From Peromyscus leucopus (Eukaryota; Chordata; Mammalia; Rodentia; Cricetidae), in the NCBI RefSeq assembly GCF_004664715.2, contig NC_051071.1, positions 30,878,161 to 30,942,160 on the forward strand: a stretch of DNA of 64,000 bases. Direction: 5' to 3'. Position 1 is the stretch's first letter. Every line of letters begins with the position of its first letter. The translations under genes were made by a program, and so were the position numbers. The notes under the pieces are model-generated. The model did not search any database and had not been told where the DNA came from. It saw nothing but the letters and a program-made list of their open reading frames with translations. Shown here piece by piece: positions 10,470-21,643 of this stretch.

Positions 10470-11568
10470 TTTTATTTTGAAATTAAAATATAATTATGTA
10501 ACTTCTCCCCTTCTTTCATCCTTCCAACCCCTTCCAGATTTTTCCCCTTTTCCCTCTCAAAGTCATTACCTCTTTTTCATTAATTGCTATAGTTACACAC
10601 ATACACAAACATACATGACACATTTACATACATATGCAGAAATATATAATACAACTTATCCAATTCATTTAGTGTTACTTGTATGCATCTGATTTTAGGC
10701 CTGACCACTTATAGTGGATAACCAGGTAGCTATCTTATCCTTGCAAAAGACTATTTCCCCCACTCTCAGCATTCCTTAGTTGCCTGGAGTTCTTGGTTTA
10801 GGTGTGGGGCCCCATGATAGTCTCCCCTTCCCTGCTGACATGTGTATTGTGCTGTACTGGTTCAAGTCTTAATTAGGCAGCCATATTGTTGAAGTATCAT
10901 GAGTGAAACTCCCCTGTCATTTCTGGGACACACAATCTCACAGTAGATTTCATGGTCCTCTGACTCTTAGAATGCCCCTCTCCCTTCCACAGTCTTTCTC
11001 AAATCTTAGGTATAGGGCTTGTGTTGTAGACGCATAAGCTGTGAACCAATCAGATGTTCCGAATTTTGACCAGTTATGGTTTTCTGTAATGGTCTCTATA
11101 TGTTGTAAAGAGACTTTTTAAAAATGAAGGATGAGAGCAATGCTTATCTGTGGATATAAGAATAACTATTTAGAATTCAGTGAGGAATTACATTGGTTTA
11201 ATAAAGTGGAAATAGTAGGTTCTCCTCCAAAATTCATGACCTGGTATTGGGGGTTTTTGTTAAATAGTCAGTAGCTCTTGTGGGATCATTGCATAATTTC
11301 ATTTAAACTATATGTGTGTGTATATATATATATATACATATATATACATATATATGTATATATATGCATATACATACACTTATATATGTATCGTATGTAA
11401 TTGTAGGTAATAATATGTAATATGATTCCTTATGGATTTTTCAAACATCCTTAGTGTTATTTTTTTCTTTTCATTCTGTATTGACCTCCCACCCACCTCC
11501 CCAATTAAAAGTCCCCATTTCTCTTCATATCACTTATATCCTGATATTTCCTTCTCTAGTGACCCCTT
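10470..11568 (-). mobile_element. L1 3' UTR, Lx-type, inserted in a MaLR
   Basis: The left end is the poly(A) tail complement (TTTTTATTTTGAAATTAAAA). The body matches the complement of the Lx-type L1 3' UTR as I know it: CCTTGCAAAAGACTATTTCC, TTGCCTGGAGTTCTTGG, AACCAATCAGATGTTCCGA and ATGAGAGCAATGCTTATCTG. The 5' truncation point is at 11568. It is flanked by the perfect 13-bp repeat CAGATATTTACTT at 10457-10469 and 11569-11581, and the interrupted MaLR continues across the duplication. A TA-rich tract at 11311-11395 lies inside it. Confidence 0.8.
11311..11395 (+). repeat. (TA)n-rich tract with TG/CA variants
   Basis: Alternating TA with interspersed TGTA, TACA and GCATA units inside the L1 3' UTR. 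Confidence 0.9.
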
Positions 11569-11905
11569 CAGATATTTACTTCCTGCAGTGTGAAGCCTGG
11601 AAAGTCCAAGAACACTAGACGTTTGGTTCCTGATGAGGGGGTCCTCTGTCTCTTTCTTACATGTTTTCTCTCATAGATATCTGTCTTTCCATTGTGTTTT
11701 CACATGGTAGAGGATGCTCACTGGTGGAGTCTCCTTTCAAGAGCATATAACTTCCTCTTACTATAACAGAATAGAATTAATCCCATCATGACACTATCCT
11801 CATGACTTCATCTAAACCAAATAACCTTCTAAAAGCTCAATTTCAAAATACCAAAAAGGGCTAGGATCTGAACATCTGAATGGGGACTACAAACACTAAA
11901 TTCAT
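11569..11905 (-). mobile_element. MaLR-type LTR, right piece
   Basis: Continuation of the LTR begun at 10405. Complement landmarks are CCTGGAAAGTCCAAGAA, CTGATGAGGGGGTCC, TTTTCACATGGTAGAGGATG, ATCCCATCATGA and AACCTTCTAAAAGCTC. Confidence 0.6.
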
Positions 11906-12064
11906 AATTATATACTCCCAACCCTTAGGATGATAGCTTTAGTATTTCCTTTTGCAATATGTGCGCAAATATTTCCCTCTGGGTTCTACACTGACAGGTT
12001 GTGATGCTATCTTGTTATCACTTACCTTCTATTCACTCTTCTGTTCTAGCCATGATAAATATGG

Positions 12065-12176
12065 AATGATGTTTCACAACATCTTTAGCATTTATTTTCT
12101 TTTGTTGTGTATACGTATGTATGAATGTGTACCTGTTTTGTGTGTGTAGATGTGTGCGTGCATGCGTGCGTGCATG

Positions 12177-12223
<47 letters not shown>

Positions 12224-12450
12224 CTAGGCCTATGCTTAACATTTGGGGATATTATTCAATTGCTCTTCCACCTTACACATTTGACCCCCAAGTTAGTTAA
12301 TGTGGCTAGTGTCTCTATCAAGTTTGCTGTCTCAACCTCCCCAGGTTAAATTACAGGTGACTCATCACACCCATTAGGCATTTCTATTGTTATCAGGGAT
12401 CCAAACTCCAGTCCTGCATGGCTAGCAAATACTTTAATCACCAAGCCATA
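12065..12450 (-). mobile_element. B4-like SINE with internal GT tract
   Basis: The right end (TCAGGGATCCAAACTCCAGT then CACCAAGCCATA) is the decayed complement of a B4 head. The left part is TG-rich and includes an expanded microsatellite at 12139-12222. The middle is poorly matched. Confidence 0.5.
12139..12222 (+). repeat. TG/TGCA/TG microsatellite
   Basis: GTGCGTGCATGC variants lead into about twenty uninterrupted GT units. Confidence 0.95.
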
Positions 12451-13035
12451 TATACCCAGTCTCTCCTACCAGATTTGCTTCTTAAGTCTCCAAATGATGT
12501 CATTATACAAATAGTTAAACATTATGAATTCAATCCCAGGAAAATTAGTACTTTTATTTCTAAAGTTACAAATAAGGACCATAGTCTTGAATACCAAGAA
12601 GGGTTTTTTTTTTTTTTTTTTTAAACCTTAGCTTTAAGGTAGCCACAGGCAGTAATCATATTTCTCCACAATGCTTGTTCTCAGGTGAGACCTCTTGTGA
12701 ATTTCTTACCTTCAGGTAGCTCTCTGAACATGCACTTCTCTAATCTTATATTCAAGAAAACAAAAGTCATGGTTGTCTATAGCCAGTCGAGGAGATGCTG
12801 TGTAAAGTCCACAATGTCTTCCTTTGAGAATGGAGAGAGGAGCTGAGACTTAGTTGCCAAAGACTGCCCTCCCCATAGTTGTTCTCTTCCTCCCACTTCT
12901 TGAGTCTCTGGGCACATATTTCCTTTCTCACTGACATGTTGCTCATTTCTACACTTCTCCCTTGTTTCTTCTTAAACTCATTTCATGACTTTCACCTCTG
13001 CGAAACCAAGATAGCATCAATGACAATGAGTTATA
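12451..13035. other. Unassigned DNA with a T19 run
   Basis: A T tract at about 12604-12622 is followed by sequence with no recognised family. Confidence 0.5.
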
Positions 13036-13189
13036 CTAATTATAACAAGTGCAAGTGTCCCATAAGTTATAGAAACTACATATTTTCATTTGTCACACTT
13101 ATCCTTATCCTTCAAAGTTAAAACAATCAAGCCCATTTTTCAGCAAAAAATTATTTTTCCCAAGGTCACCCACAACTGGAAGAGCCAGT
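13036..13189 (-). mobile_element. MIR fragment interrupted by an LTR
   Basis: The complement of MIR is seen in CCCATTTTTCAGCAAAA, CCAAGGTCACCCACAACTGG and AGAGCCAG. The LTR at 13190 enters exactly in the AGAGCCAG motif. Confidence 0.6.
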
Positions 13190-13690
13190 TGTAGCAGGAA
13201 TCTTAGAAGGTCTTATTAATAAAATCAAACCCATAGCCAGGTATTGGGGTGAAGCTGGAAAATCAGAGAACCTGAACAAGCCATAGCCACCTCACCTCAC
13301 CAGTTCCTCAGCTGGTCCTATTTCCTCAGACTGGAAGCTTCTCAGTCCTCATCCAGAATGGGTCTCAGCTGAACTGCTGCTCAAAAGCCTGAATGCTTAA
13401 CCAGCCAAATGCTTCTAGTTTCTGGCCCTCACACCTTACATACCTTTCTGCTTTCAGCCATCCACGCCCTGGGATTAAAGACTCCTTGGGATGTCACCAT
13501 GCCTGGCTGTTTCCAATGTGGCCTTGAACTCACAGAGATCCCAGATGAATTTCTGCCTCTGGAATGCTAGGATTAAGGGCGTGTGCTACCACTGCCTATC
13601 CTTTATGTTTAATATTGTGGCTGTTCTGTCTCTGATCCCAGATAAGTTTATTAGGGTGCACAATATTTTGGGGAACACAATACCACCACA
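13190..13690 (-). mobile_element. Solo LTR with internal B1-like module, 501 bp
   Basis: On the minus strand the LTR starts TGTGGTGGTATTGTG, has the polyadenylation-type AATAAA near both ends, and ends CCTGCTACA. It is flanked by the perfect 6-bp repeat GCCAGT at 13184-13189 and 13691-13696. TG...CA ends with a 6-bp duplication fit a class II (ERVK-like) element. The segment 13480-13600 contains the complement of a B1 SINE (CTTGAACTCACAGAGATC and GATTAAGGGCGTGTGC), making a SINE part of the LTR. A related LTR lies at 24004-24474. No internal viral region remains. Confidence 0.85.
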
Positions 13691-13696
13691 GCCAGT

Positions 13697-14440
13697 AGCA
13701 CCCTTTCCTCCTTAGTACTCCAGCTTAGTTCAAGTATGCTTGTTGCCGTCGGTTGAAGTCTGGAAGTCTTCTGTTTCAGACCAGAAAATGAGCTTTGAAA
13801 TGTGGAATGTGCTTGTTTCATTGGCTTCATCTTCCTGTTTTCTTATTTATAGGATCTGGCAGGTCCTGTTACCATTATCCTCCAATAGAATGCACTTCAA
13901 CCTCGTCCAGAGGTCTTCCTGTCCTCTGCCTTCACTCTCAAAGCCTGGTTACCAATCTGCATTTTAAAATTGTCTCCAAGTTACGTTAAAATCTCCAGAG
14001 TCCTTGCAGCCTTAAGAATTCTGGATCTAATTCTGAAATGATTTATCATTGCAATTTGTGCTAATATCATTATAAATCATCAATTTACATAGACTGAAGA
14101 TGTGATTAATTCAAATGTATTCATTTATTTTAGATTAGTATGCACCCACCGACTAACCTCAGTATTCATTTACACACAAGATTAAAAACAGATTATTATA
14201 CCCAAACAACTACCTACAGCAGACAATCTGAACAGAGTTGTCCTTTTCCAGTATCTGCAGAATACGTTGATGAGAGTTTTCTCAGTCGAGGGGAGAAGTG
14301 TCAAGGCTGGTACACCACTTTAGCAACAGGCTTTCAGCATCTGATTTTGCACCATCATGGCTGCTTGCATGGTCTCTGGGTATACTTACATTTCCCCACA
14401 ATTAGTTCTCAATCTACAGAGAGATGAAGGATCTCAGACT
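13697..14440. other. Unassigned DNA
   Basis: No repeat or exon recognised. Several short overlapping open frames lack support. Confidence 0.45.
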
Positions 14441-14575
14441 GCTTCCTACTTGTCTGGAATAAGGGATTCTGCACACTATCTTAAGGCTTTATACACACTA
14501 AGTCATTTAATCTTTTCAGCATCCCTATGAAACAGGTACTAATGTTCTTCAGTTTGTTATTGCTGTTTCACTTTT
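14441..14575 (-). mobile_element. MIR fragment, left half of a split copy
   Basis: AAGTCATTTAATCTTTTCAG and CCTATGAAACAGGTACTAAT are the complement of the MIR 3' half. The element seems to resume at 15698 after two younger insertions. Confidence 0.55.
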
Positions 14576-15215
14576 ACTTTTATTTTAATTAAAGTATTTC
14601 TTGAGAATTTCACATACACACACACACACACACACACACAGTATACTATTATAACCACTCTCCCATTTTTTCTCCCACTCCTCCTTTCCTTCCCAATATA
14701 TCTTTCTTTCCGTGTCGTGCTCTCCTCCTTTAAAAAAAAATACCATGGTGTCCATTGGTGCTGCCTACGTATTCATGAGTTAAGGGTTCTTCACTGGAGT
14801 ACTGGCAACTTTCCAGTGGCCACATCCTCAAGTAAAAATGACTGTCCATTTCCCAGAAGCCATCGGTTTCCAATAGCTCTGTGGCTAGGGGTGAAGCTTT
14901 TGTGCTCGTCCTTCAGTCACATTGGAATTTTGACTGGCTTGATCTCATGCAGGTCATGCACAGGTTGCCATGGTTATGGCAATACCCATGTCATGTTCTG
15001 AAGACAATATTTCATAGTATTCTTTTCCATCCTCCATCTCTTAAATTCTTTCTACCTCCTCTTCTGTGACATTCCAGGAAACGTGGTGGGTAGGGTGTTG
15101 ATATAGATTTCCATTTAGAGATGAGCATTCACAATCATTTATTCTCAGCACTCTGACTGATTACAAGTCTCTGTATTAACCACTGCCCATTGACAAAAGA
15201 AGCTTCTCTGACAAA
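14576..15215 (-). mobile_element. L1 3' UTR, Lx-type
   Basis: A TTTTACTTTTATTTTAATTA tail complement is followed by CACTGGAGTACTGGCAACTT, CAATAGCTCTGTGGCTAGG, TTGACTGGCTTGATCTCATG, CTCTGTATTAACCACTGCCC and AGAAGCTTCTCTGAC, all landmarks of the Lx-type 3' UTR complement. A (CA)n tract at 14615-14640 sits near the tail. Confidence 0.75.
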
Positions 15216-15409
15216 GGGTGAGAACAACACAACCCTACCTCATCCTCTCATTCCCATCCTTACTTCAACCTTTAACCCCAAATATTATCCTTCTTCTTTC
15301 ATATCACATTTGCTCTATAGCCTCTAATTCTATTTTTAAGTTGGATTGCAAGATATTAGTTTTCCACATGTCTTTTCTACATATCCTGCCTTTTGTTTAA
15401 CTCTCTTCC

Positions 15410-15411
<2 letters not shown>
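15216..15411. other. Pyrimidine-rich unassigned DNA
   Basis: It may be the older end of the neighbouring L1 insertion. Not assigned. Confidence 0.4.

Positions 15412-15455
<44 letters not shown>
15412..15455 (+). repeat. (GT)n microsatellite
   Basis: Twenty-two GT units at the tail end of a B4 SINE on the minus strand. Confidence 0.95.
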
Positions 15456-15457
<2 letters not shown>

Positions 15458-15697
15458 GCTGGAAGAAGATAGTGCTTTATTACTCTCCACTGTATTCTGC
15501 TGAGACAGCTCCATTGATCATGGAGCTAGATTGGTTACCAGCAAGTACCAGCAACACCCATGTCTCTTCCCTCTTCTTCCATGGTGCTGGGTTATAGGCA
15601 TGCATGACCATGCTTGACTTTTTAATGGGTCTAGGGGTTGACCTCAGGTTCTCATACCTGTTCTCACTTTTGCCTGCTGAGTCATTTCCACAGCCTA
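15456..15697 (-). mobile_element. B4 SINE
   Basis: Complement landmarks: GGTGCTGGGTTATAGGCATG, GGGTCTAGGGGTTGACCTCA, then CTGCTGAGTCATTTCCACAG, the tRNA-derived head. The GT tract at its left is the usual B4 3' tail. Confidence 0.7.
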
Positions 15698-15815
15698 ATT
15701 ACTTAATTTCATGGAGAATGAAGGCCTAGAGAGACTAAATATGTTGTTCGCCTTCAAGATCATTAGTCTTCTGTGAATCTTTGAGAATCTGAACCATTAA
15801 AGTCTGTATCCAGAG
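15698..15815 (-). mobile_element. MIR fragment, right half of a split copy
   Basis: TTTCATGGAGAATGAAGGCC then AGAGAGACTAAATATG follows on from the MIR half ending at 14575. Confidence 0.5.
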
Positions 15816-16974
15816 AACATTCTCTTTACTACACTGCTAGACAGATCTATTAATGATTCTATATCTGATCTTCATTCATCAGAATGAAGCCAGAATGGAA
15901 AGAAACTTGACACATTTGTTATATTCCTTAAGCTAATAGGTGGCTGAAATGATAAACGCTTCCGAAATCTTAAGACACTTAGTCCAACTGGGTGACAGTC
16001 AGCTGCTCCACCCAAGCAGGTGGGAAATCTAATGACTGTTCTTCCTCCAGTAATGGAGTTATCAGAACAGGGATGAAATCCTTGCTTTCTGCTCTGCAAT
16101 TCTGGAATTGTGAAAAGTGGATTTGTTCTCCATTTCCTTCAGTTCTCCATTTAGTCACTGTGTGCACAGTCCCCAAAGAACCCCACTCCTCATTTCCTGC
16201 TGAAATGCTAGTCTTGTTTCCCTGGATGACTTCCTTAGGCTGAGCCTTGTGCAATTTTAAAACAGCTACTTGATTCCATGGTGAAGTTCATAGGTAGTCG
16301 AGGTCTTCATTAGCCTGGGTCAGAGGAACAAATTTGCTGTTGCTTTTTCCCAAGTGCCTTGCTACTGAAGGGGAGTCCAGGAAGCAGGTCACCTGTTTCC
16401 AATCTATTAAAAGTTTACAGACAAAGGCATTGAGTTGACTTTGAGCACAAAATATGATTAATGATTTGAAGTACTAATGGAATGTTGGCCCTGCAAAAAT
16501 ACCTTTCACATATATTTCCAAAAATGCCTCTCTTACCCAAAGACCTTGAGTGTTAAATTATATTTCTAGGTCCACTTTTTATATCCAGATCATGTCTGTC
16601 AGCCACCTATTGTGTGAAAAACATTTTGCCTGCTGGGATAGGAATGATATTAACAATAATAAATACATCATGTGCTTGTAGAGCTGAGGTTTCCATGTGC
16701 TTCATCACAACTTTGAAGGATCAGCAAAATGAGACCAAGGATTGAATGAAACTATGTCATGACTGAATGACCTTAGAGAGGTCACTGTTGTTTTTTTTTT
16801 ACTAACGATCTTCCTATATAATTTGGGCATACAACTGGTTAACATGAGGTATAATTTTCTATGATGCATTGATACTTTACTTTAGAGTACTTGTTAAAGA
16901 CTCTCACTAATAAAATGTCACATCAAGGGACTCAATCAAGACTTGTTGAAATACACTATTTAAATTATAGAATT
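15816..16974. other. Unassigned DNA
   Basis: Open frames on both strands at 15872-16254 overlap each other and show no domain. A weak MIR-like trace lies near 16680-16760. Confidence 0.45.
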
Positions 16975-17185
16975 TGCCATCAGGCTGCTGGCATTTCAAT
17001 CTTTGCTTGACTGTTTATTACTGGAAATGTTCTTTGATCTCTGTTTTGACATCTTCAAAGTAGAGTTCTAATAGCACCCATTTCATGGGTCAGGCAAAGA
17101 GTAAATCAGCTAATTAATGGAAACTGCTTGAACAATACCCGTGTTTTCATAGGTGCTCAGCAAACACTATCCACTTTTGGTTGTC
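16975..17185 (+). mobile_element. MIR SINE
   Basis: The sequence follows MIR in order, with a TTGACTGTTTATTACTGG region, TTGATCTCTGTTTTGACATC, a TAATAGCACCCATTTCATGG region and AGGTGCTCAGCAAACACTAT. Confidence 0.6.
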
Positions 17186-17353
17186 TAAGAAATTTGGAAC
17201 TCATCTGTGTGTCCGTGAGACATTTACTTTCGATGTGGGAAGTTGAAGTAGAAGTCGGCAGAAGACAGACCCTCTTACCACAAAATGATGTTAATGAACC
17301 AGAAAAGAACAACTAGGTTACCTTGCAATTTTACTGTGAATATGAGCATTTTT

Positions 17354-17498
17354 TTTTCAAGACAGGGTTTCTCTGTGTAGCTTTGTGCCTTTCCTGGAAC
17401 TCACTTTGGAGACCAGGCTGGCCTCGAACTCACAGAGATCTGCCTGTCTCTGCCTTCCAAGTGCTGGGATTAAAGGCGTGTGCCACCACCGCCCGGCA
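17354..17498 (-). mobile_element. B1 SINE
   Basis: A full-length complement: CAAGACAGGGTTTCTCTGTG, CCAGGCTGGCCTCGAACTC, GTGCTGGGATTAAAGGCGTG and CCACCACCGCCCGGC. It is flanked by the perfect 16-bp repeat GAATATGAGCATTTTT at 17338-17353 and 17499-17514. Open frames across it are SINE artefacts. Confidence 0.95.
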
Positions 17499-17514
17499 GA
17501 ATATGAGCATTTTT

Positions 17515-17994
17515 ATAGGGCAGATTTTGAAGCTTTCAAGTCAGGTCTCTGGGATGAATCTTTTCACATGGTTCACTTCTTATGATGCCAAAAGTTAAAT
17601 TTATTCATATGAAACTGATATATTTCCTCCTTTTAAAGATGCATATTCACATTTTAAGACAGTTTTTTGTAAGATGGCTTGATTTTCCAACATTTTATGC
17701 ACCTTTGAGGTTTTATTGTAATCTCTAATAGCCATTGACATTATCCTTTCCAATATTATGCCAATTAGTAGGAAGTTTCATTATTACACATGCAAACAAG
17801 CACTGAATCCTATGGCTCCTACCTCCACCTACTTCCTTCAATCTCCACAGTCTTCTCTTTCTCTACTCCAGGTCAGAGTTATGTTGTCCTGACTGGAATT
17901 GCTTTTCTTACCATCCTCTTTGCCTTTGGATGAGGGCCCTTTATGGCTTCAGATTGAATTCAACAATCGTTACTGTGTAATGGAAAACTGTGGT
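17515..17994. other. Unassigned DNA
   Basis: Nothing recognised. Confidence 0.5.
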
Positions 17995-18170
17995 AGCTTT
18001 CCCCTACAGCTGAGTCTTAGATTCTTGAGACAATTACTTAACTTGCCTGGCTCAGTTTTCTAATTTCTCAAATGTACACAGTGAGAGCAATAGCTCCTTC
18101 ACAGTGATGCTGTGAAGATAATTATCTGTGCTAAGTTTCTTAACACAGGGTCTGACTCATGGTCATCCTT
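17995..18170 (+). mobile_element. MIR SINE
   Basis: MIR core on the plus strand: AGACAATTACTTAACTTGCC, CTCAGTTTTCTAATTTCTCA and GATGCTGTGAAGATAATTAT. Confidence 0.65.
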
Positions 18171-19820
18171 AAAACTCAACACTGGGTTAATTGTAGTAAT
18201 ACTACCTCTATTGAGCATCAACACTATTGTGGAAAGTGGGGCAGGAGTGGGTGGGTTGTAGACGTTATTTGCATTGTTCTTTATGGAGTCAGACAGTTGT
18301 GGGAGCATCAAGCCATTTCTACTGAATATAAAGGCTATGAGCACCCGAAACTCAACAGCTGAAAGACACCAAAGAAGAAAATGCTGAGTCTGGGGAAGTG
18401 TCCTGGCATATGTCCACATGCTTACGACTCTGGGGAAAGGGAATTAAGAGTATAATAGTGGTTAAAAACATTCATAGATGCATAAAGTTAAGACTAGCTT
18501 TACGGCTACAACTACTGACTGCTGTCACCACTGCAGGGTTAGGCTCTGCATGAGGTCAAGGCTCATCAGCTTTCCCCCAGAGCTAGGAAAGCTGAGCCAG
18601 CAGAAGGGAATACAAGGGAACATGCAACACTGGGTTTCTGTCTAGGTTAGTCTTCCCAATAACTTGCAGTTGTATTATTTTACACCTCACAAAGTCAAAT
18701 ATGGCAGAATGCTTATCAGGCTCCATGACCCCTTCCCTAGACTTGTAAGGTGTTCTTTCTGACAGTATATCAGATTCTACGTGAGATGAAATAAACTGCC
18801 ATAGGACGTGAGTAGATTGCCTTACTGGAGTAATTCAAGCCAAAATTAAAGTGTGAGTGGAATTTCAAGCACTAAAGGGGGATGGAATTGGGCTGATCAC
18901 TATGGTTTGAGGATGAGAATCCTACGCTTTATAAAATAATGCCTGTGCCTGACACTGTTGAAGTAAGACTTTGGTTTTGTTTTTTATATAATTCTGTGTT
19001 AAAAGAACTCTTCTTTTATTCTTAGAAGTTCTGTGCCACTCCTGAATAGAACCCCTGGTTAGTGAGTACTTGTCCAGCAACACATTTGTGTAGTTAGTAA
19101 CTATTACCTATAAATCCTCTCAATGAAATTGCTGGGCATGAATCATCCACAAAACTCCATAGAGGGACATTTTCCGTAGCTAAACTCAGAATTTTCTGAC
19201 CTGCTGTAAATATTCACTCACATGAAGCAGTTAATAGGTTTATTCATGCAGAACATTTTTGGCTACCAATGGAAAAAAATTTCTAAAAGACAGATTGCTT
19301 TCCCATGGCCTCATGACAAGTGCTGATGAGGACCCTTATTCTGCCTGACACCTCCAGTTAATATCAAACCCCAGAACACTGATTCTAGAGCTCACTGAAG
19401 AGCAATCTGTGAGTAGCTCCATTTTGTTGTACCATAGACCCCAGTTCTGCTAGCTGAGAATTAGAGGCACAGACATGTGCTGCAAGGCTTTCTGTACAGT
19501 AGAACCCATGATATTTCCAATAGCTTAATTCAGACTGTGTTTCACTGATGCATGTTACTGTACTTTCTTGCAGATGAAATGGCTGTAGCTCATATAGGTT
19601 AGATCCCAGCTATCAGTACCATAGTAGCCAGCAATTCAAATTTATCTGAGGCAATCAAAATTATATAAAATTGGAAATTTTAAGTGCTCAGTGAACACAC
19701 ATGTCCAGTGGACCTTCTGGACAGTGAGTCTTAGAACTCGTCTACTATCTTAAGAAGTTCTTTGGACAGCATTATTGTTGAAGGTCTTCTAAATGTAGAG
19801 CTGACGGGAGCCATAAGCCT
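18171..19820. other. Unassigned DNA
   Basis: 1.6 kb with no repeat family recognised and no supported exon. Confidence 0.45.
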
Positions 19821-20243
19821 AAGTGATTCTTGACACACATGCTGCCATATTTGGGCTTCTCTCCTCTTTTTCTAGATCTAGTTCTTGCTTAAGTCTCTTC
19901 TGCGGGCCGCAGAAATATATCATAAGAACTCAGCTGGTTATGGCAAAGTCACTACCTGGAGGGATCAGGGAATTCCTCCAGAGGAAGCCAAATCCCAAGG
20001 AGTTTTTGGTGTTACTTGGCTTGTTATATATCAGCTGTATTCTGTTATGAAAATCATGTGTGCCTTCATAGCTTTCCCAACTGACTTTCCCCTAAGAAGG
20101 GCTAACAGTGTAGACTGATCACTCTCTGGACATACACATTCCAGGTATTTGGAGAACAGCCTCAGGAAAGGCTTTCTCTGGAATCAGATTATCTCCCTTG
20201 GCCACTTTCAATGACTACAGGAAACACCACCCAGGTGGGCGCC

Positions 20244-20272
20244 CATTGTTAGTCCCAGGTGGACTAACAATG
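20244..20272. other. Perfect 12-bp inverted repeat, 5-nt loop
   Basis: CATTGTTAGTCC at 20244-20255 is mirrored by GGACTAACAATG at 20261-20272. Confidence 0.95.
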
Positions 20273-21129
20273 ATAACAGCCCACATGCAAGTCTCCTGAC
20301 TTAAGGTAAATTCCACAAGGAGACACCGCCCAAGTCAGGTAGACATTAAGTAATAGCTTTACACAATTTAGCTCAGACCCCTCCTTTCTTACAGCCTTAC
20401 TAACTTTATAGACCTCTAGCTACTTACCTAACCACTTCTAGGAATATTTAGATAAACTTCTGTGCTAACAGCTATGCTCAGCCAGAACTCCCAGTTCAAG
20501 CCTCGCTGTAATTATCATTATTGGTAGCATCTGGCCAGGTCCATCACCGGATGGAGGAAAGTACCTTATCAGAGATACCTCTGTACTCTCTAGAACAGAC
20601 TTAAGCATCCAGGCTACCTGTTTGAGAAGGCCTGGCAGATGTGCCAATTAAGCCTTACTTCCTCTTTTCCCAAACCTTACCTCCAGTTCCAGATCTCCCT
20701 TTAACTATCACCGGAGGCATCTAGCTGTACACAGGTTGCCTAGAGACTGAGCACACTTTCCCCCACCCTGCAGAAAAACGGCAGACAGCTTGGACAGATA
20801 GGAGCCACAGGAAAAAAGAAGAGTTTTATTTTCTCCCATTGACCTAGCAACTTATAGATTTTTAACATCCTTTACCAAACACATTTAAGGTTATAGTTGT
20901 GCACGTAAGATCCCTCTTCTTAGATGTTACCCATATTTAGCCTTTAGTTAATTCATTAGTCACTTCCCCTTTGGGTCACAAATGGTAATTAACAACTAGT
21001 GCCCCTCTTTGTAATTCTTATCAACCCTCCATTTGATCCTGATAGCGGACAATCACTGCCTGAGGAAGTTCAGGCTGAGTGTCTTGGGTGGAGGGGAGGA
21101 TTGTGATTTTGGGGAGATATATAACTGTA

Positions 21130-21480
21130 AAGCAGGGGACAGAGGGAGAGAAGAGAGAAGAGAATGGAAGAACGAGATGGGTAAGAACTTGAGAGGAACG
21201 AGCTGAGATGGGGAAGAACTAGATTGAAGAGCAAAAAGAGAGGACTAGAGGAACGAGATGGAAGATGAGGAAGAGCCAGATGGGGAAGAACAAGATGAGG
21301 AAGAGCCAGATGCGAGAGAAGGAGATGGGAGAGAAGCTGATGGGGGAAAGAACTAGATAGATGAGAACCTAGAAGGGACAGAACTAGATGAAGGAATTAA
21401 GATAGAACCTTGAGGGGACAGTAGATAAATATAGAGAGAAATCAGGCAAGAAAGGAGCTAGACATGAGAACAGAACTGAA
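21130..21480 (+). repeat. Purine-rich degenerate tandem repeat
   Basis: Variants of GAAGAACGAGATGG and GAGGAAGAGCCAGATG recur. The block AAGATGAGGAAGAGCCAGAT appears at 21262 and again at 21292, a 30-bp period. Confidence 0.75.
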
Positions 21481-21606
21481 GCTGTGTATAAAGGATGTTA
21501 TGCCAGAGGAATTAAAGCAAGTGGACTATAGAACTCGGTGTGCTGCGATTATATTTCCTGATAATAGTTCTCGCCGTCAGTAGTTCTCTCTCCTGAGCCC
21601 CTGGGA

Positions 21607-21643
21607 TGTATAATATTGAGGCTGGTTCCTCTAATATTATACA
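21607..21643. other. Hairpin: 11-bp plus 4-bp stem
   Basis: TGTATAATATT at 21607-21617 pairs with AATATTATACA at 21633-21643. GAGG at 21618-21621 pairs with CCTC at 21628-21631. One T is bulged and the loop has six bases. Confidence 0.9.

Noticed and set aside
21130..21480. Coding minisatellite (Glu/Lys/Arg-rich exon)
   Set aside because: No continuous frame of useful length runs through the purine-rich repeat.
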